Assembly: GCA_000697335.1 (NCBI GenBank)
Contig: JNEM01012603.1
Location: 1-18,740, forward strand
Reading direction: 5' to 3'
DNA from: Conidiobolus incongruus B7586
Lineage: Eukaryota; Entomophthoromycota; Entomophthoromycetes; Entomophthorales; Conidiobolaceae
Length of the DNA: 18,740 bases
The stretch's first letter is position 1. The number at the start of each line of letters is the position of its first letter. Positions 1 through 10,379 of the stretch are shown in pieces. The notes beneath the pieces are model-generated. The model did no database searches, was not told the origin of the DNA, and saw only the letters and a list, made by a program, of their open reading frames with translations. The position numbers and the translations under genes are program-made.

Positions 1-138
1 AAAAAATAGATGATTTTTGATTTTTTCTAATAAAATAAAAAGTTTTTATTTATATTTTAAATAATTTAGTTTTATTTTTTTTTACTATAATATTATTAGT
101 CTTAAATTATTATTTATAAATTCAAATTTAATTTATTA
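1..138 (-). mobile_element. G0: outer gypsy (chromovirus) fossil, piece 1 of 4
   Basis: First visible piece of the oldest layer. It aligns base for base, in the same orientation, with about 5878-6010 of Gypsy-1, which there encodes RNase H on the minus strand. Shared runs include the stretch beginning ATAGATGATT (ATAAATGATT in Gypsy-1). The element starts outside the window. It is interrupted at the TA at 137-138 by mariner A and resumes at 1442. It is heavily decayed with many breaks, and no open frame remains. Family membership is inferred from its similarity to Gypsy-1, since this piece alone would not be recognisable as a retrotransposon. Confidence 0.72.
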
Positions 139-229
139 CTTTATAGTTTAAATATTGCAAATTTTTTGTGATTGAAAAAAAATAAATATTTTAATATATA
201 AAAAATAAAAATAAATATATAATATAAAA

Positions 230-1245
230 TTAATAATTTCTTTTATTTTTTATAACTTTTTGCTATACTTTTAGCAAAGATTTAACATCTAAAAAATAAT
301 TCTTTTTATTAAAAACTGGAATTTGATGTTTTACAAACAAATTAAATTTTTTTACAAAAATTTTCTTTTTTGCAAGCTGGTTTTTTAATTACCAAAAGCA
401 ATTATAATCACATAGGTTATAATCTAGGAAATATACTGAATATGGTAATTTTTTCCAGTTACTTTTAATTAAAAGTTTTTTATAACTTTAGATTTTTATA
501 TTTTATAAATATCATATAAAATAATAAGTCTTTTTAAATTATATTAAGAATACCAATTAGAAATAATTTAATTTAAAAAAGAAATATAAAGTTTACTATT
601 AATTGATTTTCCTTTAGGAACTAAATAAAAATAGCATATGCCATTATATTTAATTTTAATTATAAATATTTGCTTATTAATAAAATATTTATAGAAAGGA
701 ATTTTTAGAGGGAGTTGATTTAGCTTAATCTAACATCATGATTTATATTTTAACAAAGGACTATACAAAAGAATTTAAGCTTCATCAAATGCAATAATTC
801 ACTGTAAAGGTTTGGTTTCTGGCTATATCTTAGTAAGTTTTGTTTAAAAATAACTACTCTAGCTTTTTTTAAACTTTAATTAAATTATAAGGTACCTATT
901 TTATATTTTTATTAATTAATTTGAGTTTAAATTTTAATATATATAAAATACTTATGTGACTAATATTAAAGTGCTTAGATAATTCTCTAATTGAGATAAA
1001 AAGATGCTTTTCAATATATTTTTTTACTATATTAAAAATTAAAAGATTAATAGTTGAAGTTAATTTTTTAGATTTTGTCAAGTTTTGGATAGTTTTTTTC
1101 TTAGCCTTAAAATAATCTACCTAGTAATAAATTGTTGATTTAGATAATTTTTTATTATTAAAAGCTGCTTGTAAATTTTGAATAATTTTAGAGGGTTTGT
1201 GGTTAAGTTTTATTATTACTAAAATAAAACACTTTTTGATGATTA
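230..1245 (-). pseudogene. Mariner A transposase, DD34D type, broken
   Basis: Remnant of a mariner transposase, the DDE/D enzyme that cuts and pastes the element at TA sites. Reading 5' to 3' on the minus strand: an N-terminal helix-turn-helix region (SKSTIY, DYFKAK) near 1160-1090; a second helix-turn-helix (RELSKHFNIS) within 896-1081; a first catalytic motif FDEA, Asp codon at 784-786 (cognate of IDESW in other copies); the HDN-like motif with its Asp at 511-513; and LCDYN with the third Asp at 407-409. The ending matches copy D, with a stop at 230-232. All three acidic residues survive, but the second and third are no longer in one frame, so at least one indel lies between them. Trp and Gln codons have become stops in several places. 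The true start codon is not clear; an ATG near 1262 is not in frame with the conserved part. Confidence 0.8.
896..1081 (-). CDS. Surviving open frame: mariner A helix-turn-helix fragment
   Basis: A 61-codon open frame, the longest in the window, opening at TTG rather than ATG. It is not a gene of its own. It is the stretch of mariner A transposase between two decay-made stops, covering the second DNA-binding helix-turn-helix: KKLTSTINLL, then VKKYIEKHLFISI, then RELSKHFNISHISILYIL. The same region of copy D (about 7795-7947) is also open and reads almost identically (VRELSKHFNIS). A likely reason for survival is that the segment has no Trp or Gln codons, which are the usual victims of C-to-T decay. 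No ribosome or promoter signal argues for expression. Confidence 0.85.
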   Translation of the reverse strand: MTKSKKLTSTINLLIFNIVKKYIEKHLFISIRELSKHFNISHISILYILKFKLKLINKNIK

Positions 1246-1441
1246 TTATGTTATTTAAGCATGATTAAAATAAACAAGTAATTTTAACAAATAAATTTTT
1301 TATTCAAAAAAATTATTATTTATATATAATTCAAAAATATTTATTTTCTTTTTTGTTTTGTATATATTTTTTTTATTTAAAACTAATAATATGTTTGAAA
1401 AATCAAATATTAAAAAATTTTCCATTTTTTTGATTCTAAAG

Positions 1442-1599
1442 TAATATTATCCTTTATTTATTATTTTATCCTATAATTAGAAAATAAATATAAAATATAC
1501 TTAAATTAAATAAACCAATTATTAATTATAGAATAATTAATATTAATGAAAATAATGATAGATAATTAAGAAAAAATAGCAAATAAAATAAAAATATTA
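1442..1599 (-). mobile_element. G0 gypsy fossil, piece 2 of 4
   Basis: Continuation of G0 between mariner A and mariner B. It is collinear with about 6016-6171 of Gypsy-1; the anchor TATTATTTTATC is shared with one difference, and AAAATAATGATAG is shared exactly. In Gypsy-1 this corresponds to the start of the minus-strand RNase H domain. The piece ends at TA 1598-1599, the left target duplication of mariner B, which maps to 6170-6171 of Gypsy-1. Decayed, no coding capacity. Confidence 0.75.
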
Positions 1600-1999
1600 A
1601 TATTAATTTATAATTTAAAAAATAAAAAATATTAATAATAAAAAAAATATTTTTATATATAGTATATAGAAATAAATTTATAATATAAAAATTATAATAT
1701 CTTTTATATCTAATAATTTTTTAGTATAATTTTGGCAAAGCTTTGAATTTTACAATATACTATTTTATTAAATATATAATTTTAAAATTTTATAAATTAA
1801 TTAATTTTTTTATAGAAATTTTTTTTAAGCTGGTTTTTTAATCTTTTGAAACAATTATAATCATATAAGTTATAATTTAGTTAATATATTAAATATGGTA
1901 GTTTTTTCAAGTTACTTTTGATTAGAAAGTTTTTTGTAATTTTGTTTTATTTACTTTGTAATTATTTTATAAAATAATTGCTTATTTTAAATTATATTA
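1600..1999 (-). pseudogene. Mariner B piece 1: 3' end and C-terminal transposase
   Basis: Holds the decayed 3' terminal repeat (from 1600) and the C-terminal third of the transposase, aligned with about 139-545 of mariner A. The third catalytic motif survives on the minus strand as YDYN, Asp codon at 1860-1862. The TA at 1998-1999 is the target of mariner C. The stretch from 1600 to 1680 is so AT-rich that the terminal repeat is recognisable only from its spacing and from the clean G0 junction. Confidence 0.78.
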
Positions 2000-3310
2000 C
2001 TATGGAATTTAAAAAATAGGAAATTTTTTAATTTCTGATTTTTTCAATATATTATTAGTAACTAATAATAAAAAATATACTAGAAAAATAAAAAAATAAA
2101 TATTTTTGAATTATTGATATATATATATATATAATAATTTTTTTGATTAAAAAAATAATTTTTTAAAATTATTTGTTTAATTTAATTATATTTAAACCAA
2201 ATAATAACTATTAAAAGTCTTTTATTTTAATATTAGTAAAACTTAACCATAAATCCTCTAAAATCAATCATAATTTATAAGAAACTTTTGATAATAAAAT
2301 TTTATGTAAATCAATAATTTATGACTAGATAAATTACTTTAAAGCTAGGAAAAAAACTCCTCAAAACTTATTAAAATTTAAAAAACTAATTTCAACTATT
2401 ATTTTTAAAATATTAATACAATAAAAAAATAAAATAAAAAACACCTTTTTATTTTAGTAAGAGAATTATCAAGAAAATGTAATATTAGTCACAAAAGTAT
2501 TTTATATATATCAAATTTTTAATTATAATTAATCAAATAAAAATTAAAATCAGTATAATATAATTTAATCTAAATTTAAAAAAAGATAAAATAGCAATTA
2601 TTAAAAAAACTCACTAAGATATAGCTAGAAAACAAGGTTTTTACAATGAATTATTATAATTGATGAATTCTGGGTTCTTTTGTATAATTCTTTATTAAAA
2701 TATAAATTAAGATATTAAATTTAGCTAAATCAATCTCTTTTAAAAATTCTTTTAAATAAACATTTTATAGATAAATAAATATTAATTATTGTAATAGATT
2801 ATAATAATATATTATTTTTATTTAGTTCTTAAACAATTATTGATTAATAGTAAATTTTATATTTTTTTAAATTAAAACTATTTTAAATTAGTATTCTCAA
2901 TATAATTTAAAAAGACAAATTATTTTGGATAATAATTACAAAATTTATAAATCTAATATTATAAAGAATCTTCTAATTAAGAATACTTGGAAAAAACTGC
3001 CATATTTAGTATATACTTTAGATTTTAACCTATATAATTATAATTCTTTTAGGTAATTAAAAATCTAGCTTTCAATAAAGAAAATTTTTATAAAAAAATA
3101 TAATTAATTTATAAAATATTAAATTTCAGTCTTTAATAAAAAGGGTTGTTAATTAGATATTAGATCTTTATTAATACTATAGCAACAAATTATTAAAAAT
3201 AAAATAAACTATTCATTTTATATAATATATTTATTTTAATTTCTAATATATTAAAATATTTATTTTTTTTCAATTGCAAAAAAAATTGGTATTATTATAA
3301 TTACAAATTA
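1998..3310 (+). mobile_element. Mariner C, inserted in mariner B in opposite orientation
   Basis: Element proper is 2000-3308 (1309 bp), with TA duplicated at 1998-1999 and 3309-3310. The inward 20-base spacing from each TA to the GG/CC-like core of the terminal repeat is the same as in copy D. It is heavily decayed, about as AT-rich as its host B. Compared with other copies, B carries roughly six extra bases just right of the insertion (around 3311-3316). This may be a small insertion or a wider duplication. Confidence 0.85.
2208..3213 (+). pseudogene. Mariner C transposase, broken
   Basis: Plus-strand remnant aligned throughout with copy D. The first catalytic motif reads IDEFWV with Asp at 2662-2664. 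This copy keeps the Trp codon (TGG) that copy D has lost to TAG, which confirms the ancestral residue. The second Asp is at 2928-2930 (LDNN; the preceding His of the HDN motif is not preserved). The third acidic position is Asn (AAT, 3036-3038). A stop cognate to that of copy D is not preserved, so the end near 3213 is by alignment. Many stops; not functional. Confidence 0.75.
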
Positions 3311-3719
3311 TTATTAAAAATATCAATTAAAAATGGTTTTCTGTAAAAAGGAATATAAAGTTTATTATTAATTAATTTTCCTTTAGGGACTAAATAAAAA
3401 TAGCAAATATTATTATAATCTAATATAATAATTAACATTTATTTATTAATATAATGCTAATTTAAAGGAATTTATAAATAGGGTTAATATAGCTTAATTT
3501 AGCATTTTGATTTATATTTCAATAAATAATTATACAAAGTAACTTAAAATCCATTTATCATAATAATTTGTTTTAAAAAACTTTGTTTATGGTTATACCT
3601 TAGTAAATATCATTTAGTAATATTTACTCTAGATTTTTTAGCTTTAATTTAATTATAAGTTATTTATTTTATATTTTTATTAATTAATTTTAATTTTAAT
3701 TAAATTATATATAAAATAT
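3309..3719 (-). pseudogene. Mariner B piece 2: central transposase
   Basis: Aligned with about 546-960 of mariner A. The run TTCCTTTAG followed by GGACTAAATAAAAATAGCA (near 3378-3406) is almost identical to 610-634. It encodes the central catalytic region in the minus direction but is too decayed to read. It ends in AATAT (3715-3719), the left target duplication of Gypsy-1. Confidence 0.8.
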
Positions 3720-4121
3720 TAATATTATAAGTATAGTAGCAAATACTAATATAGTATAAAGGATGATTTAATATAAAAGTAATATAACACAGAATATAAT
3801 AATATAATATAGCTTTAGCATACAAATATAAACAAAGTGTAATTAAGCTTCAAACTAAAGTAAATCACTAATTTATTAAGATTTATATTAGGTAATGTTA
3901 ATATATTATAATATTAATAAAATATAATCTTAATTTTAAAAAGGGTGAAAAAATAAGAAATAATAAAAATTGAGAAAAAAAATAAAAACCTAGTTTATTA
4001 GATAATTTAATATTATTTATCTAATTAATATAGCTATCAAAGTATAAATTAATCATATAATTTATAATTAATTGAATTATATGAAAGTATATATAAGAAT
4101 TTAAAAAATAGATTTTTAATA
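3720..4121 (-). repeat. Gypsy-1 left LTR (3' LTR)
   Basis: About 402 bp, aligned over its whole length with 9975-10379. Strong blocks include AATTAAGCTTCAAACT, ACCTAGTTTATTAGATAA and GAATTATATGAAAGTATATA. Differences are mostly transitions plus small indels. A short purine-rich run on the minus strand (AAAGGAA, 4122-4130) abuts its inner edge and is a candidate polypurine tract. Confidence 0.85.
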
Positions 4122-4149
4122 TTCCTTTAATAAATTTCTTAAAAAAACA

Positions 4150-7100
4150 CACTCTATAAAATTTTATAAATAGGTATAATAGGTTAAGATTTTTATAATA
4201 TTCTCTAAAAGTTCTTATATAGCTTTTTTCTTAAGATAACCTATTTATTTTATATAGAAATAAAGCTTATTCTTAATAAATTTAAATTTAATTATGTAAT
4301 CAATAAAGTATTCTTTTTCTCTATATTTATTAATAATTAAATCTAGTTTTAAAGCTTTTAATTAATTAAGAAAAGTGTTAAAATCTTCAAAATAAAGTTT
4401 GATTATAGATATGTAAAAGATAAAGTTGATCCTCAAAGTTAAAGATAATTCCAAGATAATATTCTCAAAATTTGAATTAATAAATTAAATTTTATAATGA
4501 CTATAATATAATAGCAAATATTTTAGATTTAAGCTAGATTTAAGTAAGGTAATTTTAAAAGCAGATTGTTTTAAATATACAAATATACTAGTTTTATATT
4601 TAAGAAGATCCCTAGATAACTTTAAATATTATTGTTCTATAATTCTTTAATTCTCTTCTAAGTTAAATTTAATAAAGGAATTGATATATTTGATATTAGA
4701 TTAAAACTTAACAATATCTAAAAATAAGTTAATTTAAAGTTTTAAAGCAATTATTAAATTAAGATATTTATTATTATTGATAAAATAAAGGTTAAAACCA
4801 GTTGATTTGTTAATAAATGTATTGAATAAATATTAAAGTTAATAGACATAAATATCTTAATTTAACTAATTAATGTCAATATAAACATTAATTATTTACT
4901 TTAAGGTTTTAATAATTCTTTCAATAAGTTTATTAGTTTAGTGATAATTAGTAATAAATATAGCTAGATTAATTTCAAAAAAAGAAGATAATAACTTTTA
5001 AAATTAAGAGTTGAATTATATATCTTTATTAGATATAATAATTTGTAGAATTTTATAATGGGTAAAGATATTAAAAAATAACAGTTATGTAATATCTTTA
5101 GTTATAAAAGTTTTGAAATAAAGAATAAAATAAACATATTTAAAGAATGAATGAATTATAATTATTAAATTATTATAACTAGTTGTTGATTTAAGAACCT
5201 TTATAAAATCAAGTTATATTTGTTATTAAATTTTATTAAAAACTTGTAAGAGAATAAATTTACCATATTATAATTAGGTATTATATTTAATTTTTTAGCA
5301 TATATTACAGGTATTACTATATTTCTAAATTAATTTAATTAAAAAAAGTTAGTAATATTTTATTTTAATTCTTTTAATAATTTTTAACTAGTTTTGATAT
5401 TCTTTAACAAATAAATTATAATATTTATTTAATATTACTTGTTAGATTTTAGCAATATTAAAGATACTTAAGCAATTATTATAGTTTAATAAGTTATCAA
5501 TGATTTTAAATCTTTTGATATTTTTTAATTAGATTTCTAATAATTTAAAGATTTTTTCTTTAAATAAAATAAAGAAATTATTATTTGGTAGTATTTTTTA
5601 AAATAATTTAATAAATTTTTTATTTCCTTTGTTAATAATTATTAACTTAATATTTGCTGGATTTTTACAATTAGAATAAAAAGATAAATATGTAAAATTT
5701 TTTAATAAAATATCTATAATATAATTTTATTAACCTAAAAGATATTAGATAAAGAAAAAATAAACTCAGATAATTGTAATATATTTAACTTATTTTTTTA
5801 ATAAATGCTTTTAAGTATTTAAGTAGATAAGTGATTTATAATCTATAAGTATTAAGAAAAAGTTGCAAAATAAGAAATATAAATGATTATTGATTATTTC
5901 TATTAAAGCAAAGTGTTTTTATTTATAAACTTGGTATTTTAGTTTAGCTAGCTTTATTTTTCTTAATTAAAATATTATAAGCTTTAAAGTAATATTTATA
6001 AGGTTAAACTTAACCTATTTTGTTTTATTTATTATTTTATCTTATAATTAAAGAGAAAAATATAAATTAAATTTAAATTAGGTTAACTATCTACTAATTA
6101 CAAAAAAATTAAAATTAGTAAAAATAATGATAGGTAGTTTAAAATTAAAAATAGATAAAATAAAAGCATTAGTAATATAGAAAATTAAAGCATTTATACA
6201 AAAAATTTATAGTGGGGTTTATTTAAAAAAAGAGTTTTTTCTCAATAGATTAGTTAAAAAAGCTATATATTTAATAAAAGAATCAATGAAATCTTTAAAG
6301 TAATTTAATAATTTAAGTGTAAACATAAGTTAATCTTTGTTTATAAGTATAGTAAAAACTCTTACACTATTAAGTTTAGTTAAATTAATTCTAATTTTTT
6401 AAAAAAAATAATATAACTATAGAAAAAGATAAAAATGATATTAAAAATATATTTTGATAGCTTTAAAAATAAATTGTGTTCTTGAATAATTATAATATTT
6501 AATTAATATATTAAATATATTTTTTTTAATTTTTAAATAAATTAAAATATTATTAAAATAAATGATAATAAAGTTACTAAAGATAAGATTAAAAAGGGAA
6601 TTGATAAATTAAGTAAAAAATATAAGGGTATTATACAATCAAAAGTTTATAGTAGTAAATTTATAATAACTTAATAGAGTATTAAAAATAAATAAAAAAA
6701 TAGAATTTTCTTTAACTTTAATATTATAATAATTATTTTTAATATTTAATTTAGTAAATATAATAGATTTAAGTAATTTATCTTTAATATTATATAGGTT
6801 TATTAATGGGGTTTTATCTTTAATAATTTTAGAGTTTAAAATATAATTATCAATATATAATATTTAACTAATATTAGCCTTTTATATAAAGAAAATAAGA
6901 AATTTTTATAGTGAGGAAAAAGGTTTAATATACCCATTTTCAAATAATTTTTGGATTTTTTCTTTTAAAGTTTGATATTATTTAAGAGATAAATGATAAG
7001 TAAATTTTAAATATAATTATATATCTAAGAGAAGTTTAATTTTATATTAAATATTATATTTAAGAGTTAATATATTTATAAGTTCAAAAACATTAGTAAA

Positions 7101-7400
7101 TTAACTTGCCATATTATATAAAAAATGGTTATTAGTTATAATTTTATTGAAATCAACTAATAAAATATTAATATATGAATAATAAACAAATATATATCTT
7201 TATATATTATTAAGGTTTTTAATTAGTTTTTTTATTAGTTTTTGTTTATAATAATAAGACTATTTAACACAATTATAGAGTTAGTATTAGGTAAAATATT
7301 TGGTAGTTTTATAATAAGATTATATAAATTTTTTGAGATTAATTTTACTAATTTTTTTTAGAATATAAAAAAAATAGATTTTTAACCATTTAGAATAATA
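4150..7400 (-). pseudogene. Gypsy-1 pol remnant: RT, RNase H, integrase, chromodomain
   Basis: Minus-strand pol fossil. From its N-terminal side: reverse transcriptase about 6970-6480 (NGYIKPFSS near the start, IFTKLNIKNNYYNI in the middle, the YxDD-type strand cognate FIIIYFNNILIY near 6535-6590); RNase H about 6240-5800 (ALIEIINNH and DYKSLIYLN); integrase about 5480-4620 with a zinc-binding region followed by the core (FKYVYFIPYFKT, and TNKLIERIIKTL near 4900-4950); and a chromodomain about 4340-4170 (YIIKFKFIKNKLYFYIK, IGYLKKKAI). The stretch 7000-7400 upstream of RT probably held the protease, but I cannot recognise it. Thoroughly broken; this is a fossil, not an expressed gene. The family assignment rests on the domain order and the chromodomain. 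Confidence 0.8.
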
Positions 7401-7505
7401 TTACCTTAAATTTAAAGAAATGGGAAATTTTTTAACTTCTAATTTTTCAAATATATTATTAGTTTGAAATAAATAAATATGAACAAAGTTAATAGGATAT
7501 TATAT

Positions 7506-7530
7506 TATATATATATATATATATATATAA
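7506..7530. repeat. TA dinucleotide tract in mariner D leader
   Basis: About twelve TA units between the 5' terminal repeat and the transposase. Copy C has a shorter tract at the same place (about 2117-2133) and copy A only a few units (about 1320-1328). It is therefore a family feature that has varied in length between copies, not an independent satellite. Confidence 0.8.
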
Positions 7531-7602
7531 TAATTTTTTTAAATAAAAAATTAACTTTTTAAAATTAGTTGTTTAATTTGATTATACTTAAACTAAATAG
7601 TA

Positions 7603-8617
7603 ATCATCAAAAGTCTTTTATTTTAGTATTAGTAAAAGTTAACTATAAACTCTCTAAAATTATTTAAAATTTACAAGTAGCTTTTAGTAATGAAATATTA
7701 TCTAAATCAACAATTTATTGCTAGGTAAATTATTTTAAGGCTAAGAGAGAAATTATCTAAAACTTGTTAAAATCTAAAAAACTAACTTCAGCTGTTATTC
7801 TTTAAATTATTAATAAAGTGAAAAAATATATTGAAAAAAACCTTTTTATTTCAGTTAGAGAATTATCTAAGCACTTTAATATTAGCTTTATAAGTATTTT
7901 ATATATATTAAAGTTTAAACTCATATTAATAAATAAAAATATAAAATAGGTACCTTATAGTTTCACTAAAGCTTAGAAAAAAGCTAGAGTAACTATTACT
8001 AAACAAAACTTACTAAAATATTACTAGAAGCTTAAACTTTTACAATGAATAATTAAAATTGATGAATCTTAGATCCTTATATATAATCCTTTACCAAAAC
8101 ACAAATCAAGATGCTAGATTAAGCTAAATCAACCCCCTCCACAAATCCCTTTAAATAAGCATTTTGTTAATAAGCAAATGTTCATTATTGTTATAAATTA
8201 TAATAATATATGCTACTTTTATTTAATTCCTGAAGCAAAATTAATCAATAATAAATTTTATATTGCTTTTTTAAATAAAAGTATTTCTAATTAGTGTTTT
8301 CAATATAATTTTAGAAGACTTATTATTTTACATGATAATTTTAAAATTCATAAATATAAAGCTGTAAAAAACTTTGTAATTAAAAATAACTAGAAAAAAC
8401 TACCAGATCTAGTATATTTTTTAGATTATAACCTATGTAATTATAATTGCTTTAAGTAATTAAAAAACCAGCTTGCAGGAAAGAAAATTTTTACAGGAAA
8501 ATTTAATTGGTTTGTGAAACATTAAATTTCAGTCTTTAATAAAAAGAATGGTTTTTTAAGTCTTAGTTCTTTGTTAAAAGTATAGCAAAAAATTATTAAT
8601 AATAAAAGAAACTATTA
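7603..8617 (+). pseudogene. Mariner D transposase, DD34D, broken but readable
   Basis: Plus-strand mariner transposase of about 335 codons, near the family's usual 340-350. In order: first helix-turn-helix (SNEILSKSTIYC, VNYFKAKRE) about 7680-7740; second (VRELSKHFNIS) about 7850-7890; first catalytic motif IDES then a stop where Trp is expected, Asp at 8061-8063; LHDNFKIH with the second Asp at 8334-8336; then YNLCNYNCF, where the third acidic residue is Asn (AAT, 8439-8441). Exactly 34 residues separate the last two, which fixes the DD34D class. LKNQLAGKKIF follows, the mariner signature after the third Asp. The stop is TAA at 8615-8617. In-frame stops replace Trp and Gln. A GAT-to-AAT change at the third Asp is what G-to-A decay would give; copy A still has GAT there. 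The start codon is not identifiable. Confidence 0.87.
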
Positions 8618-8711
8618 AATTTATATTATATATTTATTTTTATATATTTTATATTAAAATATTTATTTACTTTCAATCATAAAAAATTCCCATTATTAAA
8701 AATATAAAGTA

Positions 8712-9974
8712 ATTCTTATAGATAAAAAACTATAATATTTAAATTAATTTTAATCTAATATAAAATTATAACTAATATTACTAACTAGGAATTTAAAATA
8801 TTAAAATTAATTAAAAAATAATAATAACTATTTAAAAATAGTATTAGATGTCTATTTTATTAAATTATTAGTATATTTAATTAATAAGCTATTTTTTTAG
8901 GTAGGTTAAGTTAGTTTTATAACAATAAAAAGAGATAATATAATTAAAATAATTAAAGTTAATTAAAATATTACCAAATATATCTATAAAATATCTGGTT
9001 AAAACAGATAATAAGGTGATAATTAAAGGTAAAAAATTATAAAATAGATTAGTTATTAGAATATTTCTAGTTTCTAATAGTTTTATTAGTTAGATCTCTC
9101 TAATATATATAGTTTAATTTATAAAATCATTAATTTATTAGAATTTTTGTGGATTAAATTTGAATCTGCTAATTAATTATAAAAGAGGTGATTTTAAATA
9201 AGTATTAATATTATTCAAGTTTAATTTCTGGTTGGTAAATTAAAATTATTGAAAAATAAATAGATATTGTTTTTTAAGAAAACACTTATTAACTTTATAA
9301 TTAGCTTATATCCTTTAATAATAGTAACAAACTTTATTTACTCTTAAGTAAACTTTAACTTCTTTATTAAAAGTTTTTTTATAAAGTTTTAAAGCAAAAA
9401 CATTTATTATTTGGGATTTAAGTAAGCTAAAATAAGTTTTAAAAAATTAATTCTTAAGATCAGAAGATTTAATTATAGAGTAAATGATATCATTAATTAT
9501 AATTATTATATTACAAATGTTAGAAAAAAACATATTATTAAAATATTCCTTACTAATTAGTTAAAGTTTTACTTAAAGGTTAAAAAATAATAATAGCTTG
9601 TAAGAGTCTTTAAAATTACTATAAATAGTTAGTTTGTTTTTAAAAACACTAAAGAGGTGGTTTAATATATTAATTATAGTGAAATAACTAATTTGTTAGA
9701 TTTAAGCTTTTTGAGTTATGTTTTTCTCAATCAGAAGTTATTTAATATAAGTTTCTTAATAGGTAATAAACTTTTAAAAACTAAAATCTTAAATTCACTT
9801 AATAATTAAACTACTATCATAATTAAAATAATATAAAGGTGTTTTTTTAATAGTATTATTGTGTATAATATTAAATTAAAATAAGATAAGTTATAAATAG
9901 AATTTAAAATAGTAATAAATAGATTTAATATAGGTAATTATTAGTTTCAAATAGGTTTTTAATAGTTTTATTAT
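8712..9974 (-). pseudogene. Gypsy-1 gag/leader region, unreadable
   Basis: Minus-strand part of Gypsy-1 between mariner D and the 5' LTR, where gag and the leader should lie. I cannot recognise a capsid. A possible degraded nucleocapsid zinc knuckle (a Cys- and Tyr-rich stretch followed by ANYKVNKCF) lies near 9270-9330, but its spacing is not canonical. No open frame of useful length. Assigned by position within the element rather than by motif. Confidence 0.5.
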
Positions 9975-10379
9975 TGTTATAATATAAATATAATAGGAAA
10001 TTTTAAAATAATTTAGTAGAGAACTTAATATATAAATAATAAAATATAAAATATAATATTATAATATAGCTGTATTATATAAATATAAACAATATTTAAT
10101 TAAGCTTCAAACTGATATAAGTCACTAATATATTAAAATTTATATTAGGTAATGCTAATATATTATAATATTAATAGGATGTAGTTTTCATCTTAGAAAT
10201 AATAAAAAGATAAAAAATAATAAGAATTGAGAAGAAAATGAAAAACCTAGTTTATTAGATAATTTAATGTTATTTATATAATCAATTTTGTTATAAAAAT
10301 ATAAACTAATCATATAGTTTATAATTAATTGAATTATATGAAAGTATATATAAGAATTTAAAAAACTAGTCTTTTAACA
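9975..10379 (-). repeat. Gypsy-1 right LTR (5' LTR)
   Basis: 405 bp, beginning TGTTATAATA and ending TTTTAACA, so the canonical TG...CA ends are kept here. It is the partner of 3720-4121. AATAT at 10380-10384 follows directly and repeats the five bases before the left LTR. Confidence 0.87.

Larger units (their letters stand above)
139..1441 (-). mobile_element. Mariner A, full-length, decayed (about 1.3 kb)
   Basis: Complete Tc1/mariner-type DNA transposon inserted in G0. It is flanked by TA at 137-138 and TA at 1442-1443. The ends are imperfect terminal inverted repeats of about 30 bp: read inward, both begin TACTTTA and reach a T-rich tract after the same 20-base spacing from the TA. Length 1303 bp agrees with copies C (1309) and D (1306), so the boundaries support each other. 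The transposase runs on the minus strand. Differences from copies B, C and D are mostly C/T and G/A transitions. It inserted after G0 was in place, because G0 sequence continues on both sides. Relative to Gypsy-1, the right junction carries about six unexplained extra bases. Confidence 0.88.
7402..8711 (+). mobile_element. Mariner D, inserted in Gypsy-1; best-preserved mariner
   Basis: Element proper is 7404-8709 (1306 bp), with TA at 7402-7403 and 8710-8711. The terminal inverted repeats of about 30 bp start CCTTAAATTT at the left and CTTTATATTT (inward from the right), then share an AATGGGAA(A)TTTTTT core. It is visibly less AT-rich than the gypsy around it: a run of C-rich codons survives near 8131-8150. 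That fits its being one of the youngest layers. It carries a long TA microsatellite in its 5' non-coding part. Confidence 0.9.
3720..10379 (-). mobile_element. Gypsy-1: Ty3/gypsy chromovirus fossil with both LTRs
   Basis: Retrotransposon of 6.66 kb including a 1.3-kb mariner (D); its own length is about 5.35 kb. Paired LTRs are at 3720-4121 and 9975-10379, and the perfect target duplication AATAT flanks it at 3715-3719 and 10380-10384. The right LTR begins TG and ends CA. Coding is on the minus strand, so the right LTR is the 5' one. Domain order from right to left is gag region, reverse transcriptase, RNase H, integrase, chromodomain, which is the chromovirus arrangement. Broken, with very many lesions throughout. 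It inserted in mariner B, is older than mariner D, and belongs to the same family as G0. Confidence 0.87.

Noticed and set aside
896-1081. A stand-alone small host gene
   Set aside because: It lies in frame inside mariner A's transposase, opens at TTG, and its sequence is the transposase helix-turn-helix that also occurs in copy D.
1600-1999. An independent truncated mariner next to mariner A
   Set aside because: Its missing parts are found in order at 3309-3719, 10380-10740 and 17907-17961, and both outer ends meet collinear G0 sequence, so it is one element.
6000-6700. Plus-strand coding or a separate insertion in the middle of Gypsy-1
   Set aside because: The minus strand reads from the reverse transcriptase catalytic strand into RNase H, and G0 has the same sequence, so it is ordinary pol.
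10020-10379. A shorter LTR beginning near 10021 (and 3764) in Gypsy-1
   Set aside because: Homology between the two sides extends about 45 bases further out. Only the longer LTR gives TG...CA ends and a perfect AATAT duplication.
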